DNA of 64,000 bases. Origin: Balanoglossus misakiensis (Eukaryota > Hemichordata). This document shows, one piece after another, positions 23,328-37,387 of the stretch; positions within the stretch are counted from its first letter, which is position 1; each line of letters opens with the position of its first letter. Location of the stretch: contig CM082582.2 of the NCBI GenBank assembly GCA_040954595.2, forward strand, positions 12,586,001-12,650,000, written 5' to 3'. A program made the position numbers and the translations under genes. The notes under the pieces were generated by a model, which worked only from the letters and a program-made list of their open reading frames with translations, was not told the DNA's origin and did not search any database.

Positions 23328-23938
23328 AGTGGTTAGTCGTGATCTGTAATAACAGCCGCAAAAGTGTTGCGTTAGTGATGACGTGGGTATGGCAATGATT
23401 CATCATCACTATGTATGGCGGTCACCATGTACAGTCATCGTACACGCACACAAAAGTTGACTTCATTATATGCATGATATGCGTACATTTTACACGTGTA
23501 AGGTAATTGAACACCTTCCCGGGGCCGGGATGACCAGCCTTTGGCTTCAAAGTGACCGTGACCTGTTGCGGTAGATAGCGCCTTCTTTAGTTCATTAATA
23601 AAAGGGAAAGGGTTAGAGAACACTGACCTAAAAGAATAACAACCGTATGGGAATGGTAAAACCAACAGAAGATGCATTTGATCTCGAACTTTAAAATAAC
23701 CATAACTTTATTCGTGCAATCCGATAATATATTAAATATAAGTTTCAAACATACAATCATTATTGTTCCCCCAAACTCTGGAAAAAACTGCAGGCAAATG
23801 ATTTGAACGTGGCAGTCTATGAGTAGCCATTGTACACGTACAACGTTGTAAATATTAATTTAACTCTCCTGTAACTTATCATCTGAATATGTCATTTGAA
23901 ATATAAAAACATTTAATTATTTTAATTCCATGTATTAT
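23328..23938. other. Intergenic: FITM upstream and CUB receptor A 3' UTR
   Basis: Minus-strand AATAAA (TTTATT, 23707-23712) is a candidate end for CUB receptor A. No gene found. Confidence 0.45.
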
Positions 23939-26900
23939 TTAAACATCTGATACGCCTAGTGGTAGGACTTCTGTTTTGTTGTCGTCATCTAATTTTATAA
24001 TTTCAATGTCCTTGACTTTAACGCCAAGACTCATTTTGCCGCAGGCTCTGCTTCCCAACCATCGGTGGGCAACGTTCAACGACTGGCGATTTCTTCTCCT
24101 TGCCAAGTCAGTCTGCAAGTCAATGTCCGACGCCCAGCGTCTCGAAATCGCCGCCGAGACGCTGGTGATTTCGGTGCGCTTCGCGTGACGGAGAGCTCCC
24201 GTTGTCTCGTCGACTTCTTCCAAGTGACCTTCCGAGTGGAATCGTGACATCGACGAAGCCGGGATCGTCGTCCACCACAGCCGATCATCACCTTCGAGAC
24301 TGTGCTGTGAGGGCGCCGCCACCGATGATGCCGACTGCCAACCCTCTAGTGTCCTCCTCTCCGTACTATCACTGACCCTGTCGACAGTTAAATTTGTTCT
24401 CACAACTACATCCTGGGCAACGCTAGTTTCCCGTTTCCTTCTCAGTAGTCTGTCGATACTTAAACTGCTTCCCCTGTCCACAGTTTTCTGTACTTTTCTC
24501 AGTCCCTTCTCGCTGCTGAAACTGGCCCCTCTGAGGGAGGCCCTACTCGACAGTGGCCTGTCGTTACTGAAGCTTGCCCGTCTTTGCGGCCCACCCAACC
24601 TTGGCGGAGCACGAACGCGCGGTATGACAATCGGGCTGCCTGTCGCCAGTCTACCGTGTCGTTGACTTCTATCGCTGCCAAGCGAAGCATGTTCCGATCT
24701 GGGGTGCCTTGCCATTCGACGCGCTCCTTGCGGAGTCAGGCTTCTCGGCCGCCGCATCTCCCGTTCACCTGTGCCCGGCTTCAGTCCGTAAATAGCCGCG
24801 TTGTGTTCGACGTCACCTCGTCTTGTTCTCGCAGTGGTTATGAGGTCTCCAGCGCGGCTGTGAGTGGAGGGAACTCTGGCAACTATCGGAGCCGTACTCA
24901 AAAGCGTGCCCCCATCGGCGACGAGACCTTGTGACGCGGCGCTAGTAGCCGAGGCATCATCAGTCCGAACAAGAGTCGCAGAAGATCTGTTGCTGTCCGC
25001 ATCCAAGATCTCTGCCCCATTACTCTGAGTTTTGGTGTAACTCCTGTTGTAGTACAAATCGTAAGGTGCAATGGCTTGTGGGTATCTATAGTCGTCGTAC
25101 TCGTAATCGCTTTTCAGCAAGTATCTCTTCTTGCGCACGATTTTCTTTTTCACTTTCTTCCTCTCTCGGCAGCAGCAAAAGTAGATGATCACCGAAATGA
25201 TAAACAGTAGTATAAGCAGTAACAGAATGAGTAATCCTATCAGAACGCCCTGGCTTAGTCCAGTCAAATTGGACAAAATGTCCAGGATGTTTCCTCCTAT
25301 GAATACAAGAATATAAGAACAAGCATCGTTATTAACTTGGATGCCAGTACAAAAGGCGAGTTTGTCGGCCATTTTGAAAATAATGTTGAAACGCAGGCAA
25401 ATTTTATGAGAACCTCAAAAGCTGCATACCTGTTTGACAGCTGGGTAGAGTTTCATCGCTATTATCGATGCAATTTTTGAAACTGTCACAGGTGTATTTC
25501 AACGGGAAGCACATCTGATGATCGCTATGGCAACAGAAAGGCGTCTTCCAGTCATCGGGTAGAACCTCTTCCAACGTGTCTGTCGAAAAAGTGAGAAAAA
25601 ACACAGTGAAATGGTGAACACCGTGACAGGAATAATTCCGCCCGGTACATGTGATAAACGCGTGGTTTTTGGTATTTGTTTAGCTGTCATGGTTACCGGG
25701 TGTGTCCTGGGCAGTTTCACTCGTTTAAAAATCACGTTGTGGTATTTTTTGGGAAACCGTTAAAGGCGTTGGTCCACTTTGGTTTTTTTTCCGACACTCC
25801 CCGGATTTGATGGAATGTTGTTAAGCCCTTACTTGCATTGAAGTCACACCCGTTATCAAAAAAGTGAATGCGTTGGCGTGAAAAGGGTTTGGCCAACAAT
25901 ATCTTTGTATCTATGAGTTGCGGCGACCCATGTGGTATCTGATTCACCTGTGTCTCAAGACACTTGCTTTTGCTGAATGCATTTTACGCTATTATAGCGA
26001 CTCGTGAGACTTGTTTAGCTATGTTGTAGACCACCTGTTGGCGGAAACATTTACGAATGCACACAAGGTTTTCCTTGTGCACACCTCGTGTGTTCAGGTT
26101 ACTAGTATGAAACTAGCAGGTTTCTTGGTGAGAGCGCATATGGCATTATTTAGAATCGGCACAGAAAGCTAGACGAAAAGGCACGTTTCTCAGACTAACG
26201 CAATAGCAATTGTCTTCCTTACCCGATTTCTCTGTCTCTGGCAAGAACGCATTGAAGTAGGCGACAATGCCAGTGCTGTCCAGAAATTCCTGCGTGTCGT
26301 TGTGGTTGGTCACAAACTGCACCGTCAAGGAACTCCCGGTCGAGTTGACAGACTTCGGATAGCTGTCGCCACACACCCCGAGACTTGGGGTGACCATATC
26401 AGCCTGGATGTTGTCACCGTCGTAGATCATAACTCTGTCGGTGTCGCAGTCTGGGGAGTAGGGAACGTCGAATGTCAAGAAGTTCAGTAGAATTCTCTGT
26501 CCATCATAAGGCGCCGTCACCGTTACTTTGCAATTGAGGTTGACCATCAGGTCGATGCCGAATTCAACGTGTCGTGTGTAGATGATTCCCGCTTCTGCCA
26601 CGACAGTCTGCCAGCATATACCGGTGAACATGTTGACTGCAAAATTGAATGAAAATGCAATAGTTCACTATTATAAACATCTTATAACCAAGTGTATAAT
26701 AAAATCCTTATTATCGTAAAGTAGTTTTAAATTGAATGTACAGTTGCAATGTTACAGCCGATTGGCCAAAACTTTGTTAACAAGATACCTATTTAAGTAT
26801 TTTGCAGTACTCTCTCCCCCGACTCTCCCTTCCTCCCTCCCTCCCCCTCTCTCCCTCTCATGTTTGTATTCAACACACTGCCTCTCACATGTCGTGAACT

Positions 26901-28219
26901 AATTCCAAGTTCAACGTGGCAGCATATCTGCGGCAATCACGCATGCGCTAGCTTCTTGATGTCGGGCGTTCTGAAGAGCACGTCCATTGCAAAATGCGAA
27001 CGAGATATTGGGTTAATCCCACGGTCTCTCCGCACAGGACAGTGGTTGTTCTAAAACTTGAAAGCTTTTCTCGAATTGGGTTAAGTCCCTCAGAGCAAAA
27101 TCATGCATTTCACAAGTCGTCGCTTTTAAAGGCGGGGTTAGCATTCCTTGAAGTGGGTTATAAAAGCCACTATTAACATTTAACCTCTTTTGAACAGAAC
27201 TCCACTTCTCTCACGCTTAAGACCCTTGGTGTACGGCCCAAATAATCATGAACACGCAGCAAGCGACTTTGACTGACAAGGAATGCAATACTAATAGATG
27301 AAGCATACATTTCTGTTTACCATTTACTGTTCAGCTGCATTGTACACGGAAATATCCCGTTGGTATATAAGTTTGGTCACACTTTCTACTTTGCATGCGA
27401 TTGGTTTAGTTTGTAATTCAGTGTAACCACGGTAGCAATTGGCGGGAGAGTGATCCGGTGTTATAGTATGGTATGGTATGGTATATGGTATTGTATGGTG
27501 TTGTATGGTATGCACAACGGTTATTCGTCCTTTGATGCAGGACCGTGACGTCCTTGGCCGGGTTTTAGGGACTATACGCTGGTAGGCGTTGTATTAAACC
27601 GAGGATAAATCACTTTTGCCATTTGACATGCTATTTGTGATGTCAAATTCTTTTCTGAATCTTCATGTTTCGTGATTAAAAGGTAGACTATCACACCCAG
27701 GGCAGACAATTCAATTAATACAGTAGTTTCTCCTGGAGTATTCAGTATTAATTGACCTGGTGTATTGTTTTGAAAACGTTATGTAACATATACTGACCCT
27801 CGGAGGCAAGGCTTACATGGTCAAACTTTAGATAAGTCCGTCCTTTTGGAACACATAGTAAATTTTCTGAAGTTCAACATGAATGAGTACCATTTGTGCG
27901 AATTTGCATAAATTCGGCAAGTGTTTTGCATACAGAGGCCAGGGGATACATAGTTAGTCTCAAAAGAGTGAAGTATTTGGTAAAGTAAACAGAGTTCAAT
28001 AATTCCATTCGTATAGTCGAATGTTCGTGTTTCGTCGAAATGACGTCCATTTAGAGAAAAAGTTTTACACCTGGCGGCGTGGATTTGATAGAGCGTGCGA
28101 TATGTCGACTTACCTTCACGATAAAGGAGCGGGTCTGCGTTCTGTCCATCGGCCTGACTGGCTAAAATATTTACCAGTGAAATTATAAGCAAAACGGACA
28201 GCATCATCTTTGACACCAT
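23939..28219 (-). CDS. CUB-LDLa single-pass membrane protein A
   Basis: Four minus-strand exons: 28219-28114, 26636-26223, 25579-25430, 25296-23939; 675 residues. All junctions are phase 1. Exon 1 encodes a signal peptide (start MVSKMMLSVLLIISLV) and ends in LLYRE. Exon 2 is one CUB domain with GICW, the YDGDN block and a final FNAFLP strand. Exon 3 (150 bp) is an LDL-receptor class A module with six Cys; the first two are adjacent (FCC), and it ends with the Ca-binding NSDE motif. Exon 4 holds the TM helix (about 241-263), a CCC stop-transfer and a roughly 410-residue Arg/Ser-rich cytoplasmic tail. The tail ends in GVSDV, a class I PDZ-ligand form. The start was chosen at M23 of the open frame because it begins the hydrophobic signal. 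Architecture recalls NETO-type receptors, but with one CUB. Ligand unknown. Confidence 0.85.
26812..26861. repeat. Pyrimidine-rich (CCCT/CTCC)n low-complexity tract
   Basis: Imperfect CT-rich run in intron 1 of CUB receptor A. Confidence 0.8.
27466..27512. repeat. (ATGGT)n imperfect microsatellite
   Basis: Repeating TATGG units with interruptions in intron 1 of CUB receptor A. Confidence 0.85.
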
Positions 28220-31200
28220 TTCAGTGTTGTAATACCAGGCAGTGGAACATGTTCTGTGATTGCATGTATAGGCGCGAGTGTTCACCGGGACACCAGACTG
28301 AATATGCCCTACGTAAACGCCCTAAACATAAACACCAGATTGCACATCAACGTAAGGCACTTGTTGAGTATACGTATATGTCGGTGTTTAAGGCACTTTT
28401 ACATTTCCATATGAATGGAAAGACCAGTATAAAGGTTTAACGCTTGTTTTCTTTGCAACGACAGTACAGGGTGGGGCTCTCACAAAGGCGGTGACCCTTG
28501 AAACTTTCTTTGAGAAGTTAAAAGCGCTCGCATTACCAAACGCTTTGAAAGTGATAAACTAGTCTTCACTCAAAAAATTCTGATTATCGTTTTCATTTTG
28601 CTTCGGGGGCAAAATAATAAGTCAAGTCTATTTCTGGGGCATTATTCGTTTACCTTATTCCATATGTATCCATTTATGCTTAATAGTGCCTTCAAGCACA
28701 TTCCTTCAAGAAAAGAGGGACTTTGCTTCAAGGCATGGCGCAATTCACGCCATGGTTTCAGACAGTGATATCTTGGGAGGAGTCAGACAATTCTGAATGT
28801 CTGAAAATTATTCGATCAATAAATACGGCTGACATACAACGCCCTCTAACTTGCAATTCGTCATTGATGCTATCAGATATGAAAAAAGCGTTATAGGATG
28901 TACATGTACAGATGACCTATTAGTCAAGTATCTCTAACGAATCATTTGCCAATGGTTGTCCAAGTCTCTGTATCGGTGTCACGTGACCATGTCTATATTA
29001 AAACGGTCACGGGCGTGGCAAAATATCGATTGTTTGTCATTCAAAGAGATGTCATGATTTCGCAATAAACTTTTGCTGTAAAATCTTATATTGTGGCTTT
29101 TCGCCACACCTGCAAATTTCACCAGATCGCAACAAATCACGCCCTATATTTACAAGAAGTGACGCACGCGAATACTAGATCAGACTCAACTGCTGAGTTC
29201 CATTACTTTTTTCCTCTTTTCAATCACTTATTGTCATCTTTGTTGACGAATTCACTAGTTTTTCTATACAAAACTTGAAGAGGGCAGCGATTCGAGCCCA
29301 TTGATCTATCTATCCATTGTCCGTCGTCCGTCTTCAAAGTAATTGCGATTACTTCATTTTAGCCACCAGCCACATTTCATGGTCCAATGCCGCCTAATAT
29401 ACCTAGAAGACGATATGCTAATTTGACCAAAATGAACAAGAATCTTAGACTTAATTGGACGCAAGGTTTCGATGCAAACTTGTGAATATGCAGCCTGTCG
29501 ACTATGCGATAGAATCGCCACAAATTCAAATTCTTCTCAATGCATTCAATCCTATTCTTTATTGTTGACCAAAAGATGTTCTTTATGGGGGATAGTCGTG
29601 ATGTCTGCACAAATGATCTGACAAATAATAGTGACATCTTTTTAGTGTGCACTGGTCATCTCTAAGGAGGTGGGTTTAATTTAAACGCGTATTCTAGCCA
29701 CTTCTAAACTAAAACAGCCTCTGGTTTAAAATGATATCTTGACATGGAGTTGCCCCCGGTATTACGCTTTCAATTTAGATCTGTGACGTCATTCTCCTGA
29801 TATGAGATGCTTGTAGCAAACGCAAAAGAATGATTGTGTGACCAAGCCACCCAAAGCTAAGAAGAAAAGTGAATGTGATCACAGACACGCCTATTACACA
29901 CTCGAACATGTAACTGGATACGACACAGGCATAAAATCGACATTCATACTCAACGCAGTAATGATTGCGTTCAGTTGAACATTAGAATGAGAATCTCACG
30001 CCTAGAAATCCTCAACATCCGACTGCTCTGTTCATGACGTCACCACAACTGACTCGTTGCGAGGTGTGACCGCCAAACAAAATCTAGCACTACACATACT
30101 ACCGTTTACTCGGTACAGGCAACTCGTTGACAAATTGACCACACTTGAATAAAAGCCACTGGACTCTCTGAACACTTTGCGTCTGTCCAGTGCTACTTAA
30201 TACGAGAAGGCATTCTTTATCAATTTAATCTGCGTCTGCGCTATTACCAGTCCATCTGTACATAACTGTCCGCCACCAAAGTGGCATCTGAGGTACTCAG
30301 TTGAAATTCTCTCTTTTCATGTTTAACGTTGCATTAGTGGGAAAGGTGACGTCATCTTGCATGAATGTCATTTTCACTGGATAGACAGTATCCCACCTTA
30401 AATCTGAACCTAACTGTTTCTTTGTCATTCTTTTAACCAGGTGTGAAAACTTTTCCGACCAATCCGTAAAGCACTACACGAAGTAGAAGACCAACTTTTA
30501 AAACCTGAACTGTGGGAATACCACGCCGTTTTGAGGTAAGCGAGTAATCGTCTTTTGGTTTTCAAGCGTCGGTGACGCCATATTAATTAAGGATTAGGGA
30601 TTTTAAAGAACAACACCAAATGCTGTCTGCAAGAGGCACAGTTCCTTTGGACCAAGACAGTTTCAAAAAAAGTTGCTGAGAGCGCGCGTATATTATTTCA
30701 CGTACACTTTCTGTTTGTTGCCAAGTTACCTGGAGATGTTTGTTTTCCAGGGTGGGTATCTGGATATCACTGTTGACACACGAAGCATTACGTCAGACAG
30801 TTACGAACTTTTTGAACCGCACGTTTTTATTTTCATTTCAATGGTTGCATAGCTAACTTATTGTTGTGTCCTGAAAATGGCTAGACCAAAATAAATAACT
30901 GTCTGGCCTATGTGACACAAAAACGCCAACCTTTTGTAGAATGTAGTTCAATTACAGTTTATGTGCAAGAATGATATTTGGAAACAAATTTCGACGACTG
31001 GATGTCGGAGTTGTTTCATACTAGATATTTTATTACATAATTTCTGAATAGATAAAAGTACATAAAACAAATCTTATCACAAAATTAATTATAAAAACAT
31101 TAAATTGTATTAATTGAAAAAAAATCATAAGAAGGATAACCGTCAAAGTTAAGTTGTCGATGTCGCCAGATGATTGTTGAAGATACAGAAATAATATCTC

Positions 31201-31328
31201 AACTGGAAGACCCTTTATTCGAGAGAATTATGAGACAATCAAACACTTGTCCCCACTGCATGAATACTGAACAGATACACAAGTAGACAAATTTTCACAC
31301 CTGTCATGTGAAGCACATCTTTGATGAT
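28220..31328. other. Intergenic between CUB receptors A and B
   Basis: Upstream region of A and 3' UTR of B. Minus-strand AATAAA lies at 31029-31034. A segment at 30443-30535 looks exon-like by its borders but has stops in every frame. No gene supported. Confidence 0.5.
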
Positions 31329-34067
31329 TTATCGCAAAGAACACTGATCACCATCCCTATGTTTGTGAGCCGCTCGTGGTATGTGAAAGCCGCTTGTCGT
31401 TAACGGGTCCCGATTGAGAGGAAGAGAGGGGTTGGTATCCAGGTACTGTGGCAATCTGTTAACGACAACTTTCGAACCCGAAACGTAACTCGACTCGTTC
31501 AGCAAACCACTCTCACCAGGAAAACCGGTGTAATACGAAGTTCTGTTCGGTTCACCAACCGTCGTGGAGGGGTCCAGCATACCTTGGTGCGTCGCCATGG
31601 CAGCGCTGGCTAGTAATGCTGGTCTGTCCACGCCCCTTCCGAATGTGTCTAGGGATGTGTCGGTGAAGTAGATTGAGTCCTCGGAACGAAAAGTCTGTGG
31701 GGTGAAGTTACCAGTGGTGGCCATGGGGACAGTTGTATGATGAAGATTCCTGGACGGAAGCCCGTTACTTCCGGATCTCCCCTCCGATTTCTTCTTCTTC
31801 TTCTTCTTTTTCCTCATCCTGCGTTCCCTCATTCCATCTTGATTTACTCGTCTTGTCGTGATTTGTTTGGTGTGAAGAATCTTCTTGACAACTTTCTTCT
31901 TCTTTGTGCCAAGACAACAGCAGCAGATGATGGCCAGTAATATTGTCAGGAGAATGGCGAAAACGATAACAGCTATGATTGTTGCCAAGATTTCCACGGA
32001 GATGCCTGTCAACAGAGCCAGGTCGTGGATCAATGACTTCCCTGTCGAGAGGACATATTAAAATAACATCAGACAGAGAGACAGACAGGCAGGCAGGCAG
32101 ACAGGCAGACAGATAGGGCAGGTAGATTTTCGATTATCAGCACGTGGCTTGCAAACGTTCTTACCTAGTTTACATATACGAAGGGTTTCATCGCTAAGAT
32201 CCGGGCAGTTGTCGACTCCATCACATCGATACCGGCTGTTGATGCAGATAGAGTTATCGACGCAGCAGAACAGAACATCCCCATCATCGTCTGTTATCAG
32301 CTCTCCTCCCTGATCTGTGTTGTACAGGACAGAAACGTTCGTATGCCAATATGTTGCACCGTTCAAAATTCACAAAGGAAAATGTTCAAAATAATTCACG
32401 ATCAGTTGCCTGATCAAAACAAAACAAGACAGAAATCTTACCTATCGTGGTGTTGTCCTCGTTTCTACCTAGAGGCTTATATGAAGTCCAGTAAGCGATA
32501 AATCCACGCACGATGTCATCGGTCGAAGAAAAGGACGGCGGTTCTTCGTCAGAGAACGACTCGTACTGCACAGTAATTGAACTTCCGCTCGAGGAAAATT
32601 GACCGGGGTCGTCGTCGCCACATAGACCCTCCTCGGGGGTCAACAACGGGCTATTAATGCTATCACCGTCGTACACATGCACCGTCTCGATAAGGCAACC
32701 CGTGCTATTGAGGAGGCCGAATGTGTGAAAGTTCAGTTGGATTTGGCGTTGGGCGCTGTGCGATTTAATGGTGGTCTTACAGTTCCAGTTGACGGTGCTT
32801 CCGATGTTTCGGTGGTCGCGTGTTATCAGTTTGCCCGCCTCGGACACCACGTCATTCCAACACAGACCCTCGAAAAGATTGGCTGTTAATCCAAAAGTAA
32901 AATAGTTCATTTTAGGAGTTTCAGCGGCCTCCTATAGTTTACAATTATAGATATTCGTGTAGCACCACTGCAGCAAATTTGATGACACTCGCCACAGATA
33001 ATGATTTCATGAAGATAAGACAGTAGCAAAAGAATTTTCAGCATTTCAATCTCCCTTTGCATTAATTAACGAAGATCTTTGCGGTCGTTTTGAATGCAAT
33101 TTGCCAAATTAATTTTGACATGATTTTGTCCCATTACCCAATGTTCTTGCTTTCTTCTGAAAGCATTTAATATTTGTGTTCGTGTCTGGGAACTGTGTCG
33201 TTCTGCGTGCGACGTGTTTCCTCCAAAACGGTTAATGACGGCCTCGCGATCGCCCACCCGGCCGTGGCGCCAGAATGCAGTGTGTTTTCCTGACGACAAA
33301 GATTTAAACGTCGTGAATGTCAGTCTAATTAAGTTCACTTCGATTTCAAGGACACCTTATTGTCAGTTTGGTCCCTTTTACATATGAAGCGTCTTCCGGA
33401 AAGGATGAAGATAAAAAAAAATTGCTCACACAAAACGACTGGACACATTACCCAACGGATTCACAGAAATGTCTCAGCGCGGCTACTTGGATGGAAGACA
33501 GACACGTAGCGCGTATAACCTCGTCTAAAGGTACACCACCTGTGTGCTCTGTCTTGAAAACACCGCAAGGGAATAAAAATGGTCCAACAAAAGAAACTAG
33601 GCTATTCTGTGCATTCGCCTTTTTAATCGCCAATAATATGTAGGCCTGTTTCAACACTCACACATACACGCTATAGAAATTGGAATTTGATTTAACAATC
33701 ACATAACTTCTACTCTTACGAAAGAACATGGCAACGCGACATGCATTTTTGTTGCCATCACTGTTACGCTGTTCCCATGTATACTCAATGTAATGTCGGT
33801 TACCTTGAACCCGACATTGCTGCCCTGCAGTGTGAATGGGACCTCTTATTACCACCCTTATACACGCACTAATTCACCTACAGCTCAAACCCAAGCCTTT
33901 GACTCCTGTTTGTGGCGGGTGTGGCTACACTTTTCTTTACAAAAAGCAAACCAAGACATTTTTTCATAGTTACCTTCTTTGTAAAGTAGCCCATCGGTGG
34001 TCTCACACAACGAAGAATGAAAACAGCAGAAGAAACACGTGATGGTTATTATCAGTGTCGTCCCCAT
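31329..34067 (-). CDS. CUB-LDLa single-pass membrane protein B
   Basis: Exons 34067-33974, 32882-32442, 32314-32165, 32041-31329; 465 residues, all junctions phase 1. Exon 1 encodes MGTTLIITITCFFCC, a signal peptide, and ends LLYKE, as in protein A. An in-frame ATG at 34100 would add 11 residues, but its context is weak (T at -3), while 34067 has G at -3 and +4. Exon 2 is a CUB domain (GLCWNDV, VYDGDS). Exon 3, again 150 bp, is an LDLa module with FCC, CDGVDNCPDLSDE and six Cys. Exon 4 has a TM helix near 246-270 ending CCCC, a basic stretch with eight consecutive Lys and a Ser/Thr-rich tail ending CSLR without a PDZ motif. It is clearly a paralog of A and C; function unknown. Confidence 0.85.
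32076..32116. repeat. (CAGG/CAGA)n repeat
   Basis: Tandem CAGG and CAGA units in the intron between the LDLa and TM exons of CUB receptor B. Confidence 0.85.
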
Positions 34068-34100
34068 TCCCGCTGGTTTCACTGCCGACCCTGCGTGCAT

Positions 34101-37100
34101 GCAGAATTCACAATTCTCTGTAACACGGATCGAGATTCCCCGAGTCTGCGCAAAACGATCGACTCAATAATACTTACTTGCATGTGTGCGCGTCTCTCCG
34201 TATCACGTATAGTCAGCGCCATACCGAGTGGCGACATGGCCAAAAAAACTATTTGCAATCGTCCGACCACAAGGACAAGACACAGTTCTCAGTAATTTCA
34301 GGTTACTAATATTTACTTTTATGGGGTTTGCTGACTGTATCATGTCAGGGAAGAAATGTCCGCTTTACTCAGTAGTTAGACATTGATATTTAAGATATTT
34401 GACACTCACGCAAAGATTTCTGTGTTGCATTTTAATGTTATGAGTGTGGAGAGATTTTCATAGATATATAGACGTTTCTCAGTCGCATAACTGCATGTAC
34501 CAATCTTATCATTTGCATATGCGGTTCTCATGGATACTGAGAGTTGCGACTTCCGCTTGACAGTTTTGACTTATGAGACTACTACAGGGAAAAGAGAAAA
34601 AAACAGACGATGTCTGTATTTTAATGTGAACAGGAGACAGAAATGCATTAGTCGTTTAATTTATGACCCAGCCCTTTGTGTTTTTGGGGACAGATTTGTT
34701 GGCATGGCAGCCAATTGGTACTAATTAAGGCAAATTCGACCACGCCCTTGCTTGATCGACGTATTTATTAGTTACCTTTTCTGAAAGTAATTTTTGAATA
34801 TGGAGAGAAATTTTACATAATTAAGAATATTGTGCTTTGGAAAATTACACTTTGGCAGGCGTGTACATCCACTTGGTCTGTAGTTATTTCTATAGCGTTA
34901 CGATACTACCCTATCCTACGTGTTGAGCGAATATTACCTAAATGCATACATGCATGTATTCGTGGGGCCCCTAAGTCATTGATAAAACATGAACCGCATT
35001 CAATATACGTGTGCAGTCGGCGGGAACACCACAGAGTCTAAAAGTGTTCGTGAATCGTTGAGTGATATCTTCTACCGAATCGTTTGATTTTGTTCTTTCT
35101 ACAGAAAAACGCCTTTTGGAAGCAAAACAACTCAAGTACCACCGTTTTCAAGGGAAAAAAGGTAAGGTTGCTAACAATGAGTTAGATATCTCTCCGTTGA
35201 CCTTATCCGGACTCAATTATTCTCCAGTACTCGCACCAGTCAAATTTTGGGGAACAGCAACTCTCGTTTCAAGGTTGTTGTTTTTTTCAACTGATGAAAA
35301 CAGATCGATCAAACGTGACACAAAGAAGCACGAGTACCAATGCTACATTTCATTTGGCTTTTTCCTAACTATGTGCAAAATCTAGGGTTTGTCTTGAGCA
35401 TGGAGTTCCATGGCTGCATACGAACTCTTGGATGATTTGTGTAGGGGGTGGCGGAGATCGCTTAGAGCTATGGGTGTGGTTACTTGTTCCACACTTTTCG
35501 AATGACCTTGGCTTTTCAATTCAAGGCCCGAGTTCACTTGTTTAAAATCCATTACAGCAAAAGCTGTTGACAAACTCTTGTCGCATTTTGGGTCATATAG
35601 TTATATTATCCGCAGGTGGTAAACTCCAGAAAGCCGGTCACCGGTTGTTGAAAGGTTTCTTCACTGGAATAATAATTCAGCGTCTCTATTTCGTCTTCTA
35701 CGCGAATAAGGTCCGTTACCATGAGAACGTATTTTCTCAGATGGATGGTGTTAAGTTGCTGTCTCGTCGGATCACAAGGAGACTACAGTAGCAGTGAGTA
35801 TTCGTAATTTTCGAAGTTCTAGAAGAACTATAGCGTTGGTTTTGTGGATTTATTTTAGCGCATGTCAAGTAATTGAAAGCGTTCGGCAGGTTTTACAGTA
35901 ATGGGCACCACCAGCATATGTAGTCTGTGCAGAAAACACCTATAAACAATTGGCATGCGCAAAGACAACAGAATGCGTGCAACGCGTAGAAGCCATTCGT
36001 CACCTTTGGCCAATAATTGACGACACACACACAGAGCTTGAAGAAAAGGATAACTCACTTCCATTAAACCAGAAACAGACGACAATCGTCATGGACTATA
36101 TATTTTACTATCGAATCGATCGGTTTTATTGACCCTGAGGAAACAAACTAGGGAAAGCGAACAGCTCAAATTCAAATCAAACAATTACTTGAGACGCAGG
36201 TGGAAATGTTCAAGGTGCACTTCAATTATTCAAAATTAATTTCCGTTTCCACCCTCACCGATCATCGACCCTTGGGTGTGGAAACGGGGCAAAGGCTACA
36301 CAAACCGCAAACATGATTGTAAAATAAATTTCAAAGTACTGACATTTAAGGTGCAGAATCGTGAATATAACTATTATTGTTCGCAAACCCTGAATGAGGG
36401 TAGGGTTGTTTACTTTGGAGTAAACTCCAACATTTTCCCATCAAAACGGATTTCTCCCGCACGATATCTAAATTTTGACAATTTTGAGTAAAATAATAAT
36501 ACATATAAGTATGGGGCAAGTGCTTTTGCATTAATTGACCATTTTAGACCAAAATGTTCTGCTTTTAAAAGAAACCCAGCTATTGTAGTTTATTTTCACG
36601 ACATGGCCCGAACAAAGGAACCCATTCTGTGAAACGAGTGGTACGAACAACCACATGCTAAGTCCGTGCATAGGGGCAGTAATGTTTGAAAGCTTATATT
36701 GAGCCAGCGTTCATTTTACGGAATATGCCATCTCGTATTAACATTCCAAATGTTGTCAACTTTGAAAGGGTCTTTGTTCGACCTTACAAACCGGAACACA
36801 AGAGGGCAACAAAAACACATGACAACAACTTCATGAAAAGACGTATTTATGGGCCTGCTGTTCACAGGAAAGTTGTCGAAAGATGTCATGATGATTCAGT
36901 CTGAATGATCGTTTGTTTCACTAATGTAATGAATCATTTCACACAACCGTGATTTTTAAATATTCGCCTTTACATCAAGAGACAGTTTATTATCTATATT
37001 GTTAAACGTAGCAATTATAATAGCTTTCTTCAGTCGACATCGATCATACAGGTGGTTGCATGACTGGCGTAGTTGTTGTGCATCGTCACGGTTATTCCCC

Positions 37101-37387
37101 GACTGTAACTGCAAGGCTTAAGCACAAAGCTCAGTCAACCGACAAAACTCCCAAAAACAAGGTCGGTAGCCATCGTAAAAAGTATCACCACATTTTTCGG
37201 CCAAGGTAGGATAAATTCCCAAAGAACCTGGTAGCCAATTAAAACAACTGACTTGCCCTTTCCTTGCACCCCCTCCTCTGAGTGGCCAGTGTATTTCACA
37301 GACCGTGCTCCCGTGGAACTTTGCCCACAGCAATTCCATCTGACAGTAAATTCTCGCTAATCAATCTTTCCCTTCAACCATCGAAGC
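34101..37387. other. Head-to-head interval between CUB receptors B and C
   Basis: A 3.3-kb region upstream of both divergently transcribed paralogs, expected to hold their promoters. Short frames near 35062-35160 faintly resemble a GST exon but lack continuation and were rejected. No gene or repeat family recognised. Confidence 0.45.

Noticed and set aside
27711-27756. Short inverted repeat CAATTAATAC/GTATTAATTG
   Set aside because: Arms of about 10 AT-rich bases with no second copy in the window; not enough for a mobile element.
30443-30535. Exon-like segment with AACCAG acceptor and GAGGTAAGC donor
   Set aside because: All three forward frames contain stops; at best a noncoding exon.
35062-35160. 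Frame with EKRLLEAKQLKYHRF, resembling the start of a GST/GDAP1 exon 2
   Set aside because: Only about 15 residues similar; no GST loop, no NP-x-x-x-VPTL segment and no neighbouring exons. Probably chance.
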